From Marasmius tenuissimus (lineage: Eukaryota > Basidiomycota > Agaricomycetes > Agaricales > Marasmiaceae): a DNA stretch of 64,000 nt. The position numbers and the translations under genes were made by a program. Shown piece by piece: positions 46,407 to 56,238 of this stretch. Under the pieces are notes generated by a model. That model saw only the letters and a program-made list of their open reading frames with translations. It was not told where the DNA came from and searched no databases. Position 1 is the first letter of the stretch, and every line of letters starts with the position of its first letter. The stretch is taken from assembly GCA_029532415.1 (NCBI GenBank), contig JAQOTA010000047.1:496001-560000 (forward strand), read 5' to 3'.

Positions 46407-48815
46407 GCTTCGGAAGTGCGTTCTTAGGCTTCAACTAGCTTCAGAACCACTCGAACAGCGAGGGGCAACAAGACAATCAAATCGAACAATGGCAACTAGA
46501 CTCCAATCAAGTCTGTCAATGACCGAAGACCAACTGTCAACGGCGAACAATATCCTCAGCTCAATTAGCTTCGGAGGTTCAACAATAGCTCAGCCAGTCA
46601 AGTCGGCGTCGCAGACAAACAATGCAAAGTCAAGGTCAAGCAAGTGTTCAATGGATTTTCTAGGTTTGAGCAAACAAAGTTCTATTCCGTTCTAATGTCT
46701 CTCCAGAAGCGCTCCCGAGTCAACTGACTACCCAACAAGTGGAATAGCTTTGTATCCTCTGAATACTAATCGTACGGATTGCTTGGGGATTCTTGATGAA
46801 AACCCCACTGCTTATATATACCCTAGGAGGCTCTAATTCTACCGAATTGTACAAATATCGAATAAACCATGCCTCGGAGGCATAAACTACCTACTTTGGA
46901 ATATGCTTGGAGAGTTTTGTGTTTAATCTACGCTTTTGAACCCCAAAGTCAAAACCAATAATTTGCTTCGGAAGTATCATCAGCCTCGAACATTCTCTAA
47001 CATTCTTTTCTTCCGGGTCTCTCCTATCGATGGTTCCGTTCTGCCTATCTGCCTCCGCAGCATTGATTCTCCGGTTCTAGACCCTTCAATCGTCGTAGGT
47101 CATCCTGTTCTGTCTGCCTCCGAAGCATATACTCCCTTCGTCTGAAGCAAAGTACTTGCCTCCGAAGTGCTACTAGATGCCTATATTCATGGAGTTACCC
47201 AGCCGTTCATAGCCAGGTCGATGTCCTTTCCGTAGCTCGGATAATTCTGAGGTCCTGCCATCCATATGGCCGCCCCACTATATCCAATCTTGGTGCCTTG
47301 GATACCGGGTAATAGTTCAATGGTTCAGCCAGAACTCCCACTCGATTCTTTGGTACACCATTCCTTTCTTTCTAGTCCCTTGCCTCCCAGTGCAGTTGAG
47401 CACTGTGTTTTGCCACCAGCACCAACTATGCCCTTAGTACAGTCAATATCTCCATGTACGAGTATAAGGGAGGTACCTCGACGGTGCAACTCCTTCGATC
47501 ACTTCTCGATCATTGTTTAGCGCCCAGTGCCTGGTTCGGATCCACGCCTCCGAAGCGCTAATTTCCTAGTTTCCGAAGTAAAATTTCCATTTCAGCGGCC
47601 AGTCCAGAGGTCAGTAAAAGCAAGTGCTAGGTTGTCCCAATTCCTTGCTTACTTTTCCCCGAGCGTACTATGGCACGCTTGCATAACATTGAAGACCACT
47701 TTCGCAACTTACTCTATAGTAAGCCTTTCTACTTTCTAGATTCCAAGGCGGCCTTCTGACTTCCTCTTCAGAGTTGTATAAGCTCTGGTGGTATCCAGAA
47801 GATTACTCTGATAAGATCAAGGAGCGCCGCATCATCCTACCCATTCCACTCGACGCAGAACGAGAAGCTATCCTCGGACTCATCTTCCAGCAGTTCTTCC
47901 TCAGTCGCCACAGATCCGTCTACTGGGGCTACGTGATTCGTTACGACATGATCCAGGACGAAATCTATCTCTGCGAGGACACCTTTGACCACTTCATTCC
48001 TCACGACGCCAGGTCTATCATCGACATGGTCGCCGAGTCCATTGCTCGAGTGGGATTCCTCGACTTCAAAACCGCTCGTACTCCGGGAGCCGTCAACGCT
48101 TGGATCGACGCCGTCGTCAGCTGTGCTGAGTGCCCAGCACCTCCGAAGCTTGACTATACCAAGCTCTCGTTCTTCCAGTATTCCCCTGTCATGGGTCGTT
48201 GGCTCTCTCGATCCTTTTCTTTCTATAATCCTATTTTATGCGATCCATTCTATACCGATTATCTAGATCATGAAACCTTCATTGATTCTTATTATCCTGA
48301 AGATTCCGACGTAGATAATTACTTCGGTTGGGATGAGGTAGCTTTAGCCAATATGGATGACTAGCGTAACCTGTAGTATACCTAGTATACTTGAATCAAT
48401 CATGCCTCCAAAGCGAGGCCTCGACCTTATACCAAGCTTCTGAGGCTCGACTTAGTCTCGCTTTCCGACCATCCATGCTTCCGCGGTGACCTCCTCTGTC
48501 TATCCCTACTAGTACGGGTCTTCGTTAAGTCTGATTCTGTTATTCTAATCCTTAGTACGATGCCTCCGAGCCACTGGAGATATTCCCTTGTTATGACTAC
48601 AGGTCCTAGTCGTGCCTCCGAAGTGATACTTTCGTCAGTTATACGACTCCTACAGTTTTCAGAGATAAGGAGAGACGCCTCCGAGGCGCTATTCTCTCCT
48701 TATGCTAGGATCTGAGCCTTTTACTAGCCGCTCGGGACTCGCTCTAGTACTCGTATTACCTAGTCATTTCTTATCTGTTTTATGCTAAAATCGCACAAAA
48801 CAAGGCTCCGAAGCT
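46407..48815. repeat. Scattered GCCTCCGAAGC motif repeats in copia leader
   Basis: About 17 copies of GCCTCCGAAGC or its complement GCTTCGGAGGC, with one or two mismatches. Approximate starts: 46407, 46568, 46871, 46965, 47051, 47116, 47158, 47546, 47571, 48140, 48404, 48436, 48477, 48562, 48614, 48677, 48804. Spacing is irregular and both orientations occur. The core is nearly palindromic (GCTTCCGAAGC). The copies lie between the 5' LTR and gag, with none noticed in the LTRs. Confidence 0.8.
47774..48364 (+). CDS. Extra antisense ORF in copia leader (196 aa)
   Basis: A 196-codon open frame on the plus strand, opposite to gag-pol, starting MYKLWWYPEDY. It has mixed polar/hydrophobic composition, motifs such as YLCEDTFDHFIPHDARSI, and a strongly acidic Tyr/Asp-rich C-terminal 40 residues. 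No family recognised. The flanking DNA is full of GCCTCCGAAGC motifs, one of which (48140) lies within this ORF. Codon use looks natural, so it may be a captured host fragment or an extra element gene, but expression is unproven. Confidence 0.4.
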   Translation: MYKLWWYPEDYSDKIKERRIILPIPLDAEREAILGLIFQQFFLSRHRSVYWGYVIRYDMIQDEIYLCEDTFDHFIPHDARSIIDMVAESIARVGFLDFKTARTPGAVNAWIDAVVSCAECPAPPKLDYTKLSFFQYSPVMGRWLSRSFSFYNPILCDPFYTDYLDHETFIDSYYPEDSDVDNYFGWDEVALANMDD

Positions 48816-49198
48816 GCTTTTTAATAGCAGGCGCTACATCGCCGTTATAGGTCTGGCGGAATCCAGTGCCGTCGAAGCGACCGGAGAAGAATTTCTTAAC
48901 ATCGAACATGGTAGTAAGAGGTTAGATTTGTTTGGTGTTGGATCTAGAAAAGACAGCATCAGCATGCGTCTAATCAACACAGGGAGCAGCCATTAAGGCG
49001 CTATGCTCAACGAGGAGCATTGGATCCTTTAGATCCGATGTCGTCGAAGGACGTACATCAATGCCATAGATCGAGCACTCAATTAAGAGGTCGATGGCAA
49101 CATGCAGGTCTAGCCTAGCTAGCCGATGACAGCAGCCTAGGGGCGCTCGTCGCTGACAGCTGCCATTAAGGCGCTCGTCATTGTAGTCGGGCTAACCG

Positions 49199-49210
49199 GG
49201 GCCCATAACC
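49199..49210 (-). promoter_or_regulatory. Primer-binding site, half-tRNA type (initiator Met)
   Basis: Directly next to the 5' LTR the plus strand reads GGGCCCATAACC. This equals the anticodon-loop region of eukaryotic initiator tRNA-Met, so the element's sense strand is complementary to it. Drosophila copia and yeast Ty5 prime from the same internal site of a cleaved initiator tRNA. Confidence 0.8.
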
Positions 49211-49521
49211 TGATGAGCCGGCATGACGCCTAGCGCAGAGGACTACAACATGGCTACACTACTACTTACCAGAGAGGAGTTTAGTGAGGTAGAGGCGAGA
49301 CGTAGAAGCTCAAGCACACTGTTCATTCAGGTAGAGAACTACGAGCTTATATACATGTAGAAACTATAGTGAATACCATATAAGGATGACAATAGAAATT
49401 GTACATATGATCATAAGTAGAAATGATAAATGGAACAATTGTCCCGCATAATATGATGGCGGGAAGTATGAACCGTGACTTCGGATATACCGGGATCTAA
49501 CTATAGTCCACGGATTCAACA
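49211..49521 (-). repeat. 5' LTR of the copia element
   Basis: 311 bp. On the minus strand it begins TGTTGAATCC and ends CTCATCA. It carries a TATATAAG box (complement near 49346-49354) that could set the promoter. It differs from the other LTR at two bases. Confidence 0.95.
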
Positions 49522-49526
49522 TTATC

Positions 49527-49762
49527 TGCCCAAAATCAAGAGGAAAGCTGCCCTGGAGAGAATCAATACTATCTTGCACTCGAAGGGTTTTGGAACATCA
49601 TTCAGGCACTCATTTTGCATTGGAGGAGCTTCTTTCTATCTCGCACAAGGAGTCAACCCAGAAATTGTTTGGATTGCTGGGAGGTGGAAATCTCTAGCCT
49701 TCCAGCTTTACATCCGAGCCTTTGAACAGGTAGCATCCCGACATCTCGCAGGTCTCGCGTAG
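49527..49762 (+). pseudogene. DIRS/Ngaro-like tyrosine recombinase, 3' part
   Basis: This continues the recombinase frame severed at 40435. It contains FRHSFCIGGASFYLAQGV and IVWIAGRWKSLAFQLYIRAF, the C-terminal catalytic region. In related recombinases the HxxR box reads HSFRIGG; here the Arg codon is TGC (Cys), a CGC-to-TGC change expected from CpG deamination. With the copia insertion and upstream stops, the protein is inactive. Confidence 0.8.
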
Positions 49763-50148
49763 CCGCCACCATTCTGAGGTTGGGCTTAGTGGTCTTGGTT
49801 GCCCGCAGTTGTCATGGTGGCTTGTGGGGGTAGCGGGCGCCCAACACCACCCGTCTCTTGTTTCCATGCACGCTTCACATGCCCATCCCAACCTTCAGCC
49901 AGACCTGGTCAGTTCTCCTGGACGGTTCACGAGACGAGACTGGATTGCGCTAGCTTCCCACTCTTGTAATTTCATGCCCACTCAAACGCCTGCGCTACAT
50001 GTAATTTCCGTGTACTACATGGCTACGTATTGAGAACAAATAGAAGAAAAGAACCATGTTCAATGAATCGGAAATTGACAGGGACTGGGTTATGGAAGTT
50101 GGACATTTATGCGCTTTCTACAGTATTATGTGCATACTTACTTAGCTG

Positions 50149-51418
50149 TTAAAAAAAAAAGCAAAACTTGACAGATTGCAGTTCAAGGCGAACAGCCCGT
50201 ACCAAATGGTGAAGCACCTGTACGTCATAGGAAACAGCCTTCACCTCAAGGCAAACAGCGAACATGTTACTCGCCTGAGAATGGATACCATGAGCAAGGT
50301 GGAAACCACAAGTGTTGAGCGTCACATTGAGAAAAACATCTACCATGAACCGGATGTGCGCATCCTCCAACTCCTTTCTCAAACCTGCGAGCTCTTTCGT
50401 CTTGTTTGCAAACAAAAGATACCCCCAACACTTGGTACGAGACTCTTGTGTGAGTTCAGTTATTGAGTCACAGATTTGAACAAGGGTCCTACGTTCCGCA
50501 GAAGTATTTTCAGTAAAAGTCAGGACGACAATTTGAGTACCCACCGTTCGAACTCCCTAACACCATGCTCCATATCCTCAGTGGGCTTGATATTGCTCCT
50601 CTGCATCTTGCTTGTTAAGTCGGCCAGAATTCCAGAGGCCAGACAAAGTAGCTCTCCATATTCAGCTTTATTGTCACGTGTAGTCTGATATGGTGAGGAA
50701 TGGTCAGCACGATGTGAACACTCTGCAATCGGAAAGATGGTACCTTGACAAGTTCACTAATTTGACTCAAAATGCTCCCTGCAGGCTCCAGGAGACCTAG
50801 CCTGGGTGCAACACTGATAGTCGAGAGGACCCCACCAGTGAGAAGCAGGATGTCTTCCCACTTGCATACAGGGGACTGGGTGAATGCTTTGAGTTCAAAG
50901 CGGGCTCTGGTAGGCAACCAAAGGACTTACAGTGAAAGCAGCTTTGTATGTTGCGTCGACCTTTCTCTTCAATTGACGAAGGCAATACTTGTCAAGGAGG
51001 CAAAGACGATTGGATGAGGGCTTTGTATTTCCTTCAGCCTGCATATCCATACCTTCAAACTTCTCGACGATAACTTGTACAACACTGGAAAACAGATGTC
51101 ATTATTGGTGGTTAGTATACCAACGGTCGAAACGCATAACTGGAAAAGATATCCATACCTGTAAAACCCTTGATATCTCCTCTCATCAACCTTATGAGCC
51201 AGATCCTTTGCAATCAGGGCCACAATGTGAGAACAGGCCTTACCCCCAAGCTCAAGGAGCAGATGGCCGTCAACCTTAGCATGCTGAGAAAGATGAGAGG
51301 CATAGTTGAGAATTTGCAGGTCTGTTTCATCAGGGGAAACTAAACGCACCAGGGTAAGGACCATGGTAAGCAGATGAGCTTGAATTTGTTGAGGTTCTGT
51401 AGCAGTTGGAGTAGTCAT
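50149..51418 (-). CDS. HeLo/MLKL-N-terminal-like helical protein, gene C
   Basis: Seven exons: 51418-51350, 51283-51159, 51084-50931, 50875-50744, 50684-50545, 50488-50344, 50274-50149. They give 296 residues, all phases consistent. N-terminal exons match genes A and B in length and sequence (HLLLELGGKACSHIVALIAK). Residues ~117-255 form the helical region: KWEDILLLTGGVLSTIS, LLEPAGSILSQISELVK, NKAEYGELLCLASGIL, and KTKELAGLRKELEDAHIRFM with one residue fewer than its relatives. The last exon begins ASNMFAVCLEVKAVSYDVQ and ends in a T10 tract encoding FFF at the stop. About 200 bp upstream of the gene are duplicated beside fragment F. Confidence 0.72.
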
Positions 51419-53100
51419 TGTTTCTTGAACTCGAGCAGGAGGAGAGAGTTCACAGGGCTTTCGAAAAGTAGAGTGTTGAGATGGCAAAGGTGTGGATTAC
51501 ATGTCGCAGCCAGGACAGGCTTGCGAAGGTTCAGTTCCCAATAGACACCATGAAGCTGTTGACGAGTTTGATAATGTTGTCGATTGGCATTGGCGATGAC
51601 CAGAACATCTGGGCGCTGAATACCTGAAGGGAAAGGTGGCAGGCTTCTTTGACATCATCCTTCCATTTTTGGGTGCAGGACTTAGAGAGTCCATCAAGGC
51701 CAGCCTAATAGTGTTGCCGGAAGGCAGAGGCACCTTGAAGGCCAGACTCGCCTTGCCTTGGACAGTTACCATATATAGTAGAATGAAGTACAGCCCAAAG
51801 AAAATCCTAAACAGGATGCTGCACGTCGGACTCTGAATTACATAAGTCTGTTCTCGACCACATTGTCATTGACCACATATACCTTGTCACCCACTTTATT
51901 GACATTCTTCCAAGAACATGTCTTGATTACGACTCTCTACATGTCAGCTACGCGTCTATACTGTCTACTGACAGGAATCAACGAAGAGACACAGACACAG
52001 GGCATTGACAAGGTCTGTCTCGCTTTACTTCCAAGTGCAATGCACCCCGGCTTTCTTCCCTCATCTTGTTTCATCCCCCGCGTTTTTCTCTGAACTCTGA
52101 GCTTAAATTGCATCTCCAGGGTATAGTAGCTCTGAAGGTCACCGTGTCCTCCCCCATTGTACCTGCCGTTATATGTACTGTGTATAGCAGAAACTCCATA
52201 ACATAGTCAGTGATATATACTGTTCTCCCCCTCATGTTAGTGGCGGGAATAGCTCCGGGATTATAGAATGAGGTATTCTCTATCCTCTTTTATATAATTT
52301 GAATCATTGAAGCTTTCGATGGGCCTCACTTTCCAGAGTCCCCAAGTACAAAGATCTCAGTGTGCTTTGGGTACACTTGCCTAAAAAGGCACGAGGCAAT
52401 TTTTGGCCTCAAGGCTCGTTGAGGCGAGTCGGATCAAGTCATCCAAATATGGGCGTCTCAGACTTGACCCCGACTTGCCTTCCGGCAACACTACAGCCTA
52501 ACGGTGTGATATTTTGCAACTTAAGTACAAGTCAGACACATAATATTCACTGTGTATATGTATGATTGTTTAACCCACGACAGAGGTCCCCCAGGTGCTA
52601 ATTGGCCTTGAGGAAGTGATACTAATAGTGGGATGAATTTGTGCCACGTGGGCCGCAATGGCGGCCCATCAACTTCAAGTGGGCATCGCGCAGTCTGAGT
52701 TACAGTATGTCGCGAGCAAGGGCACTGATTGCTGAATTAGCTCTGAAGCTTGGTGAGCTGGTTAAATGACCGGGATCATTCGGTCTCAGGCCTCTCCAAA
52801 GCCAGTTGAATGTGAGGGTCTCAATGTCAATTTTAGCGGGCTATTTCACTGATTTCCCGGTTCCAATAGCAGCCACAACTGCGACACAGTTCCATTACCA
52901 CTTATTTATTATTCTACGGTATATTATTCGTAGTGATAGTACGATATGTACACAGAAACGACCCACAGTGAGGGAGAGATGTGGGCTGGCTGATGGCTGT
53001 AATGAATCCTCTAAGTCCCGTGCCCAAAAATGGAAGGATGACGTCAAAGAAGCACCTTCCCAAAGAGGCAGGTCCATGTGTCTGCCACCTTTCCTACCTG
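51419..53100. other. Intergenic, partly duplicated
   Basis: 51419-51630 recurs at 58924-59130 (upstream region of gene C copied with fragment F). The rest shows no supported gene. The 166-codon plus-strand ORF at 52806-53306 overlaps the extended dispersed repeat and is probably not a real gene. Confidence 0.4.
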
Positions 53101-53109
53101 AAGCTGTTT

Positions 53110-53350
53110 ATTGTGAGGCACTGCAAGATGCACTGTGGAGATTGAGCGAGATTTACAACGGGGGTGTTCAAGAACTCGATGAGGTGCTCACCTTTGCTAA
53201 AGACTCGCCATTCGTGACCGTCCGTGGGTTTGATCATCGGGATCGGGCCCAGTTGAAGCTGAGTGTTATGTGTTGTACATGGAAGTCGGAGAGCAGAAAA
53301 AGTTGAGTCACGATGGTCACGAGGAAACCAAGCGTGTCTCGTCACACGCC
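53110..53350 (+). repeat. Dispersed repeat, copy 6 (extended form)
   Basis: The extended part shares CTGTGGAGATTGAGCGAGAT and CGTCCGTGGGTTTGATC with 59.15 kb. The core from 53276 reads ACATGGAAGTCGGAGAGC, then GTCACGATGGTCACGAGGAAA and CGTGTCTCGTCAC. Confidence 0.65.
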
Positions 53351-53789
53351 ATGCATCAGGCTCTCGGCCCGCCTCCTGGGTTGCTCCTGGACTCGTCTCA
53401 CTCTGATCAAGTCGGTTGGTTGTAGAGCCCATATGTTCTTCAGCTCCCACTCGAAAGTGGAAATAGTTTGCTCCCTGCCCAGGAATGAACAAATTACAAT
53501 CGCTCGGAAGCTTGGTACTGAGTTCACGAATCATACGAATTGGCAAGAAGTATATGGATAGATCTAGGTAAGGCGAGTGATTAGGTACTTAGTGGAGTGC
53601 TCTGCACGGATATAGTTATAAAATGTGCCAAAGCTCGCTCTAGGTCGAGTTGTAGAATACGGACATGGATAACGTCGCGTTCTCCACTGAGAGTGTGAAG
53701 CACAACACAGTTTACAGCTGGCGATGGAGCCATGTTTTCTGAGTATTAGATTGCACAGTGATAGGGATGTCCAACGGAACTGTTTGATT

Positions 53790-54050
53790 CGGTACTTATG
53801 ATGTCATTTGTGTGTCCTCTGAATCAGGTTACGATTCGGCGCCCACAATTTCCAATCGAGGAAGTATACCAGTGCAACGTGAACTTCCATAGCCCAGGCA
53901 AGTACTTTCCCCAACGAAGGAGGTTCCTCTGCCAGTAATGTGTGCTGTGTCACTCCATTTTGCTAGCCTGGACACTGGGGTCCTGCATCGCTTGCAAGTC
54001 CTATTCAACAGATCCCAGAAGTTGCGAGACGAGGGAAAAGATATTAAAAT
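53790..54050. repeat. Conserved block 3' of gene D, shared with 24.95 kb
   Basis: Same motif series as at 24930-25210, including TTACGATTCGGCGCCCACAA, in the same orientation relative to the neighbouring HeLo/MLKL-like gene. Confidence 0.5.
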
Positions 54051-54211
54051 TGGCTACCGTAGCATCTTTGAATACCCACTACAGAACGTGCATAGTTGTA
54101 CCTACATAGTGATCTAATCATGTCCGTAGATCACTCGCGTCGTTGGATCAATCAGGAACGGGTTCTGTAACTATGATATAGTCGCCTATAGTCGCTCTCC
54201 GTGGAGAATAC

Positions 54212-55251
54212 CTACGGTCGTTTACACATTGAAAAAAAAATTACACCGCCGAGTTTGGTATATAGATCAGCATCGCCACCTTGTACCGCCGGCAGTTTGT
54301 CATTGGTCTGAACAGCAATGGGATGCATGCTGACACGAATTGCACAAATATTACTCGTCTAACGGAGCAAAATCGTTAGAGTACTTCGAACAACGAGCCT
54401 CTAGCAAACTCACCATAAACACTATCTGCGCGCCCTCCAACTCCTTCCTCAAATCCGCCAAATCTTCCTTTGTCTTACTAGCAAAGACGACGCGGCCGAG
54501 ACTTTTGACACGGGACTCACGTTGGAGATGAGCTATGTAGTCCCGGATATGGATGAGGACGCTGTGTCAGGCGATTATCGCAAGTTCATGGGTGGGACGT
54601 CAAGACCTGATGCTCACCGTTCAAATAACACGATATCACGCTTGATACCGTCCAACGGTTCGAGATCAGGGCGCATCTGCATTGCCCTCGACAATTCGGC
54701 CAGAATGCTGGTTGCTCGGGATATAAGCTCCGCGCATTCCTTGTTATTAGTACGAATAGTCTGGAAGTAAAATGGACGTCAGGATAGAAATAATGTGAAG
54801 CATTGCCGCGCTGAGCGTACCTTCACCAGCTCTCCAATTTCTCCAAAACGCTCCCAACAGGTTTCAACGGGGCCAACACGGGGACGAGTCGAACTGGTTG
54901 ATGATATCTTGGACAACCCTGTTCAAGCAATATGAGACATAGACGAGAGCGATGAGGGAAGGAATGCCTTACAAATAGAATCCTCGATACTTTTGCTCGT
55001 TGGCTGTATGAGCTGAATCGTTCTCGATCAAGAGCACCATCCTAGAACAGGCATCTTCCGCGAGCTCGAGAAGCGAGCAGTCATTTGCGGTATCGTTCTA
55101 TCGAGATTTTGAGGAGAAAGGGGGACGGGATTTAGTCTTTATGGTAAGGGATAATGATCGAGGTTTAGAGACACACCGCTGCTGTTACCATCGCTAGAGC
55201 GCTGAGACGGACCTGGAGTTGCTTGGGGTCTGTAAGGTCTTCGGCTGCCAT
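54212..55251 (-). pseudogene. HeLo/MLKL-like pseudogene D
   Basis: Exons 1 and 2 (55251-55177, 55097-54973) and exons 5-7 are recognisable and close to gene E: NNKECAELI and KTKEDLADLRKELEGAQIVFM motifs, then TSNICAIRVSM. Between them an internal deletion of about 250 bp fuses the start of exon 3 (QDIINQF) to the middle of exon 4 (PVLAPLKPVGSVLE). A further 1-nt deletion just before the exon-4 donor shifts the frame. A T9 tract is present near the expected end. The protein would terminate early. Confidence 0.75.
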
Positions 55252-55379
55252 TTGGTTTATGAGACGGTAGTAAGTCGTTCGAGCCTCTCCCCCTTGGCAT
55301 TGAACCGATATGGGGTCTCCGAGAGGAAAGGTGCGGGGGTAAGGTTACAATGGATTACGGTCCTCACAGGAGGAAAGCT

Positions 55380-55850
55380 GTTGACGAGCACTCAGTATGT
55401 GGCCATTGTAGAGACGTCAGTTCCCGAACCTGTGGCGTTCCCTGATGGAAAGATGAGCCAGTCTCTCTTGGGCGGCAGTTCACTAAAACAAGCGCTTCTC
55501 GCGAGTCCGAGTGTCGTCGTGGTGTATGCATATGCGTACCGCGAGTCGAGGCGATTTGGAGTCTCCGTGTATGCTGATTACTTGGGCACTGGAGCATAAG
55601 TCTGGAATGGGCCCCTAGACAAAAAAGCTGTTGACTAGCTGTCACCGTGGCTGCTGACCATCGAAGAGACGCCAGGTACCAAACTTGCTGTTGTGTTATT
55701 TGATGAGGGTCTCTGAGAAAGCTCTAGTCTCTCCTGGACAGTGATACGTTCTTCGTAATATGCGCGTCGTCGTATACATATTGGGCGAATGACCTTGTGG
55801 AGACGCCTTGAACCCCAACCTGTTCCGGATATCCAAGATCACTAAGTCCA
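55380..55850. repeat. Upstream flank of D, duplicated at 61.45-61.96 kb
   Basis: AGGAAAGCTGTTGACGA, CAGTTCCCGAA, TTCCCTGATGGAAAG, AAACTTGCTGT, TTTGATGAGGG, CGCCTTGAACC and TTCCGGATATCCAAG recur in the same order upstream of gene E. It confirms that D and E arose by segmental duplication including their 5' DNA. Confidence 0.7.
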
Positions 55851-56238
55851 TGAGATGGGACACGAGGCGCTCACCTGAGAGCTCCTCAGCTCTCAAGCCT
55901 GTGCTTCGTTCTACTGGTCTTTCGAGCTGGAGGAAGGACTACGATAATAGTCGCTGGTCGACGCGTTTGAGACGATGACGGTTCGTGGGAGAGGAATAAT
56001 TGTGGGCGCTTATGCGTCTCCCTTCTCCCCACAACTAGTCGGATGACACTCAGCCAGGATCGCAGACCCACAATAGTCAACAATTTGCTAGCCCTGGCTC
56101 GAGATCTTCGGAATCGGCATCAGAACTCTGCATATTGGGTGGGTATTGGTATATATACATAACATGAACACTAAAAAGACAACTTTGTGCAACTGAACCC
56201 AAGGAAAGTGCGAGCCCCGACGGTCCCGAGATAATTAT

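Larger units (their letters stand above)
40436..49521 (-). mobile_element. Complete Ty1/copia LTR retrotransposon, 9086 bp
   Basis: Two 311-bp LTRs (TG...CA ends) flank a single open gag-pol frame, a primer-binding site and a polypurine tract, all oriented on the minus strand. The 5-bp duplications TTATC are perfect. The LTRs differ at only two positions (A/G near base 11, A/T near base 76), so insertion is recent. The element is long for the superfamily because of a ~3-kb stretch between the 5' LTR and gag. It sits inside the tyrosine recombinase of a decayed DIRS-like element. Confidence 0.96.

Noticed and set aside
46407..48815. Regularly recurring motif considered as a CRISPR-like array
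   Set aside because: Spacing is irregular, orientation mixed, copies imperfect, and the context is a eukaryotic retrotransposon.
52806..53306. 166-codon plus-strand ORF
   Set aside because: Its 3' third is the extended dispersed repeat, which is broken by stops in the other copies; the 5' part shows no domain.
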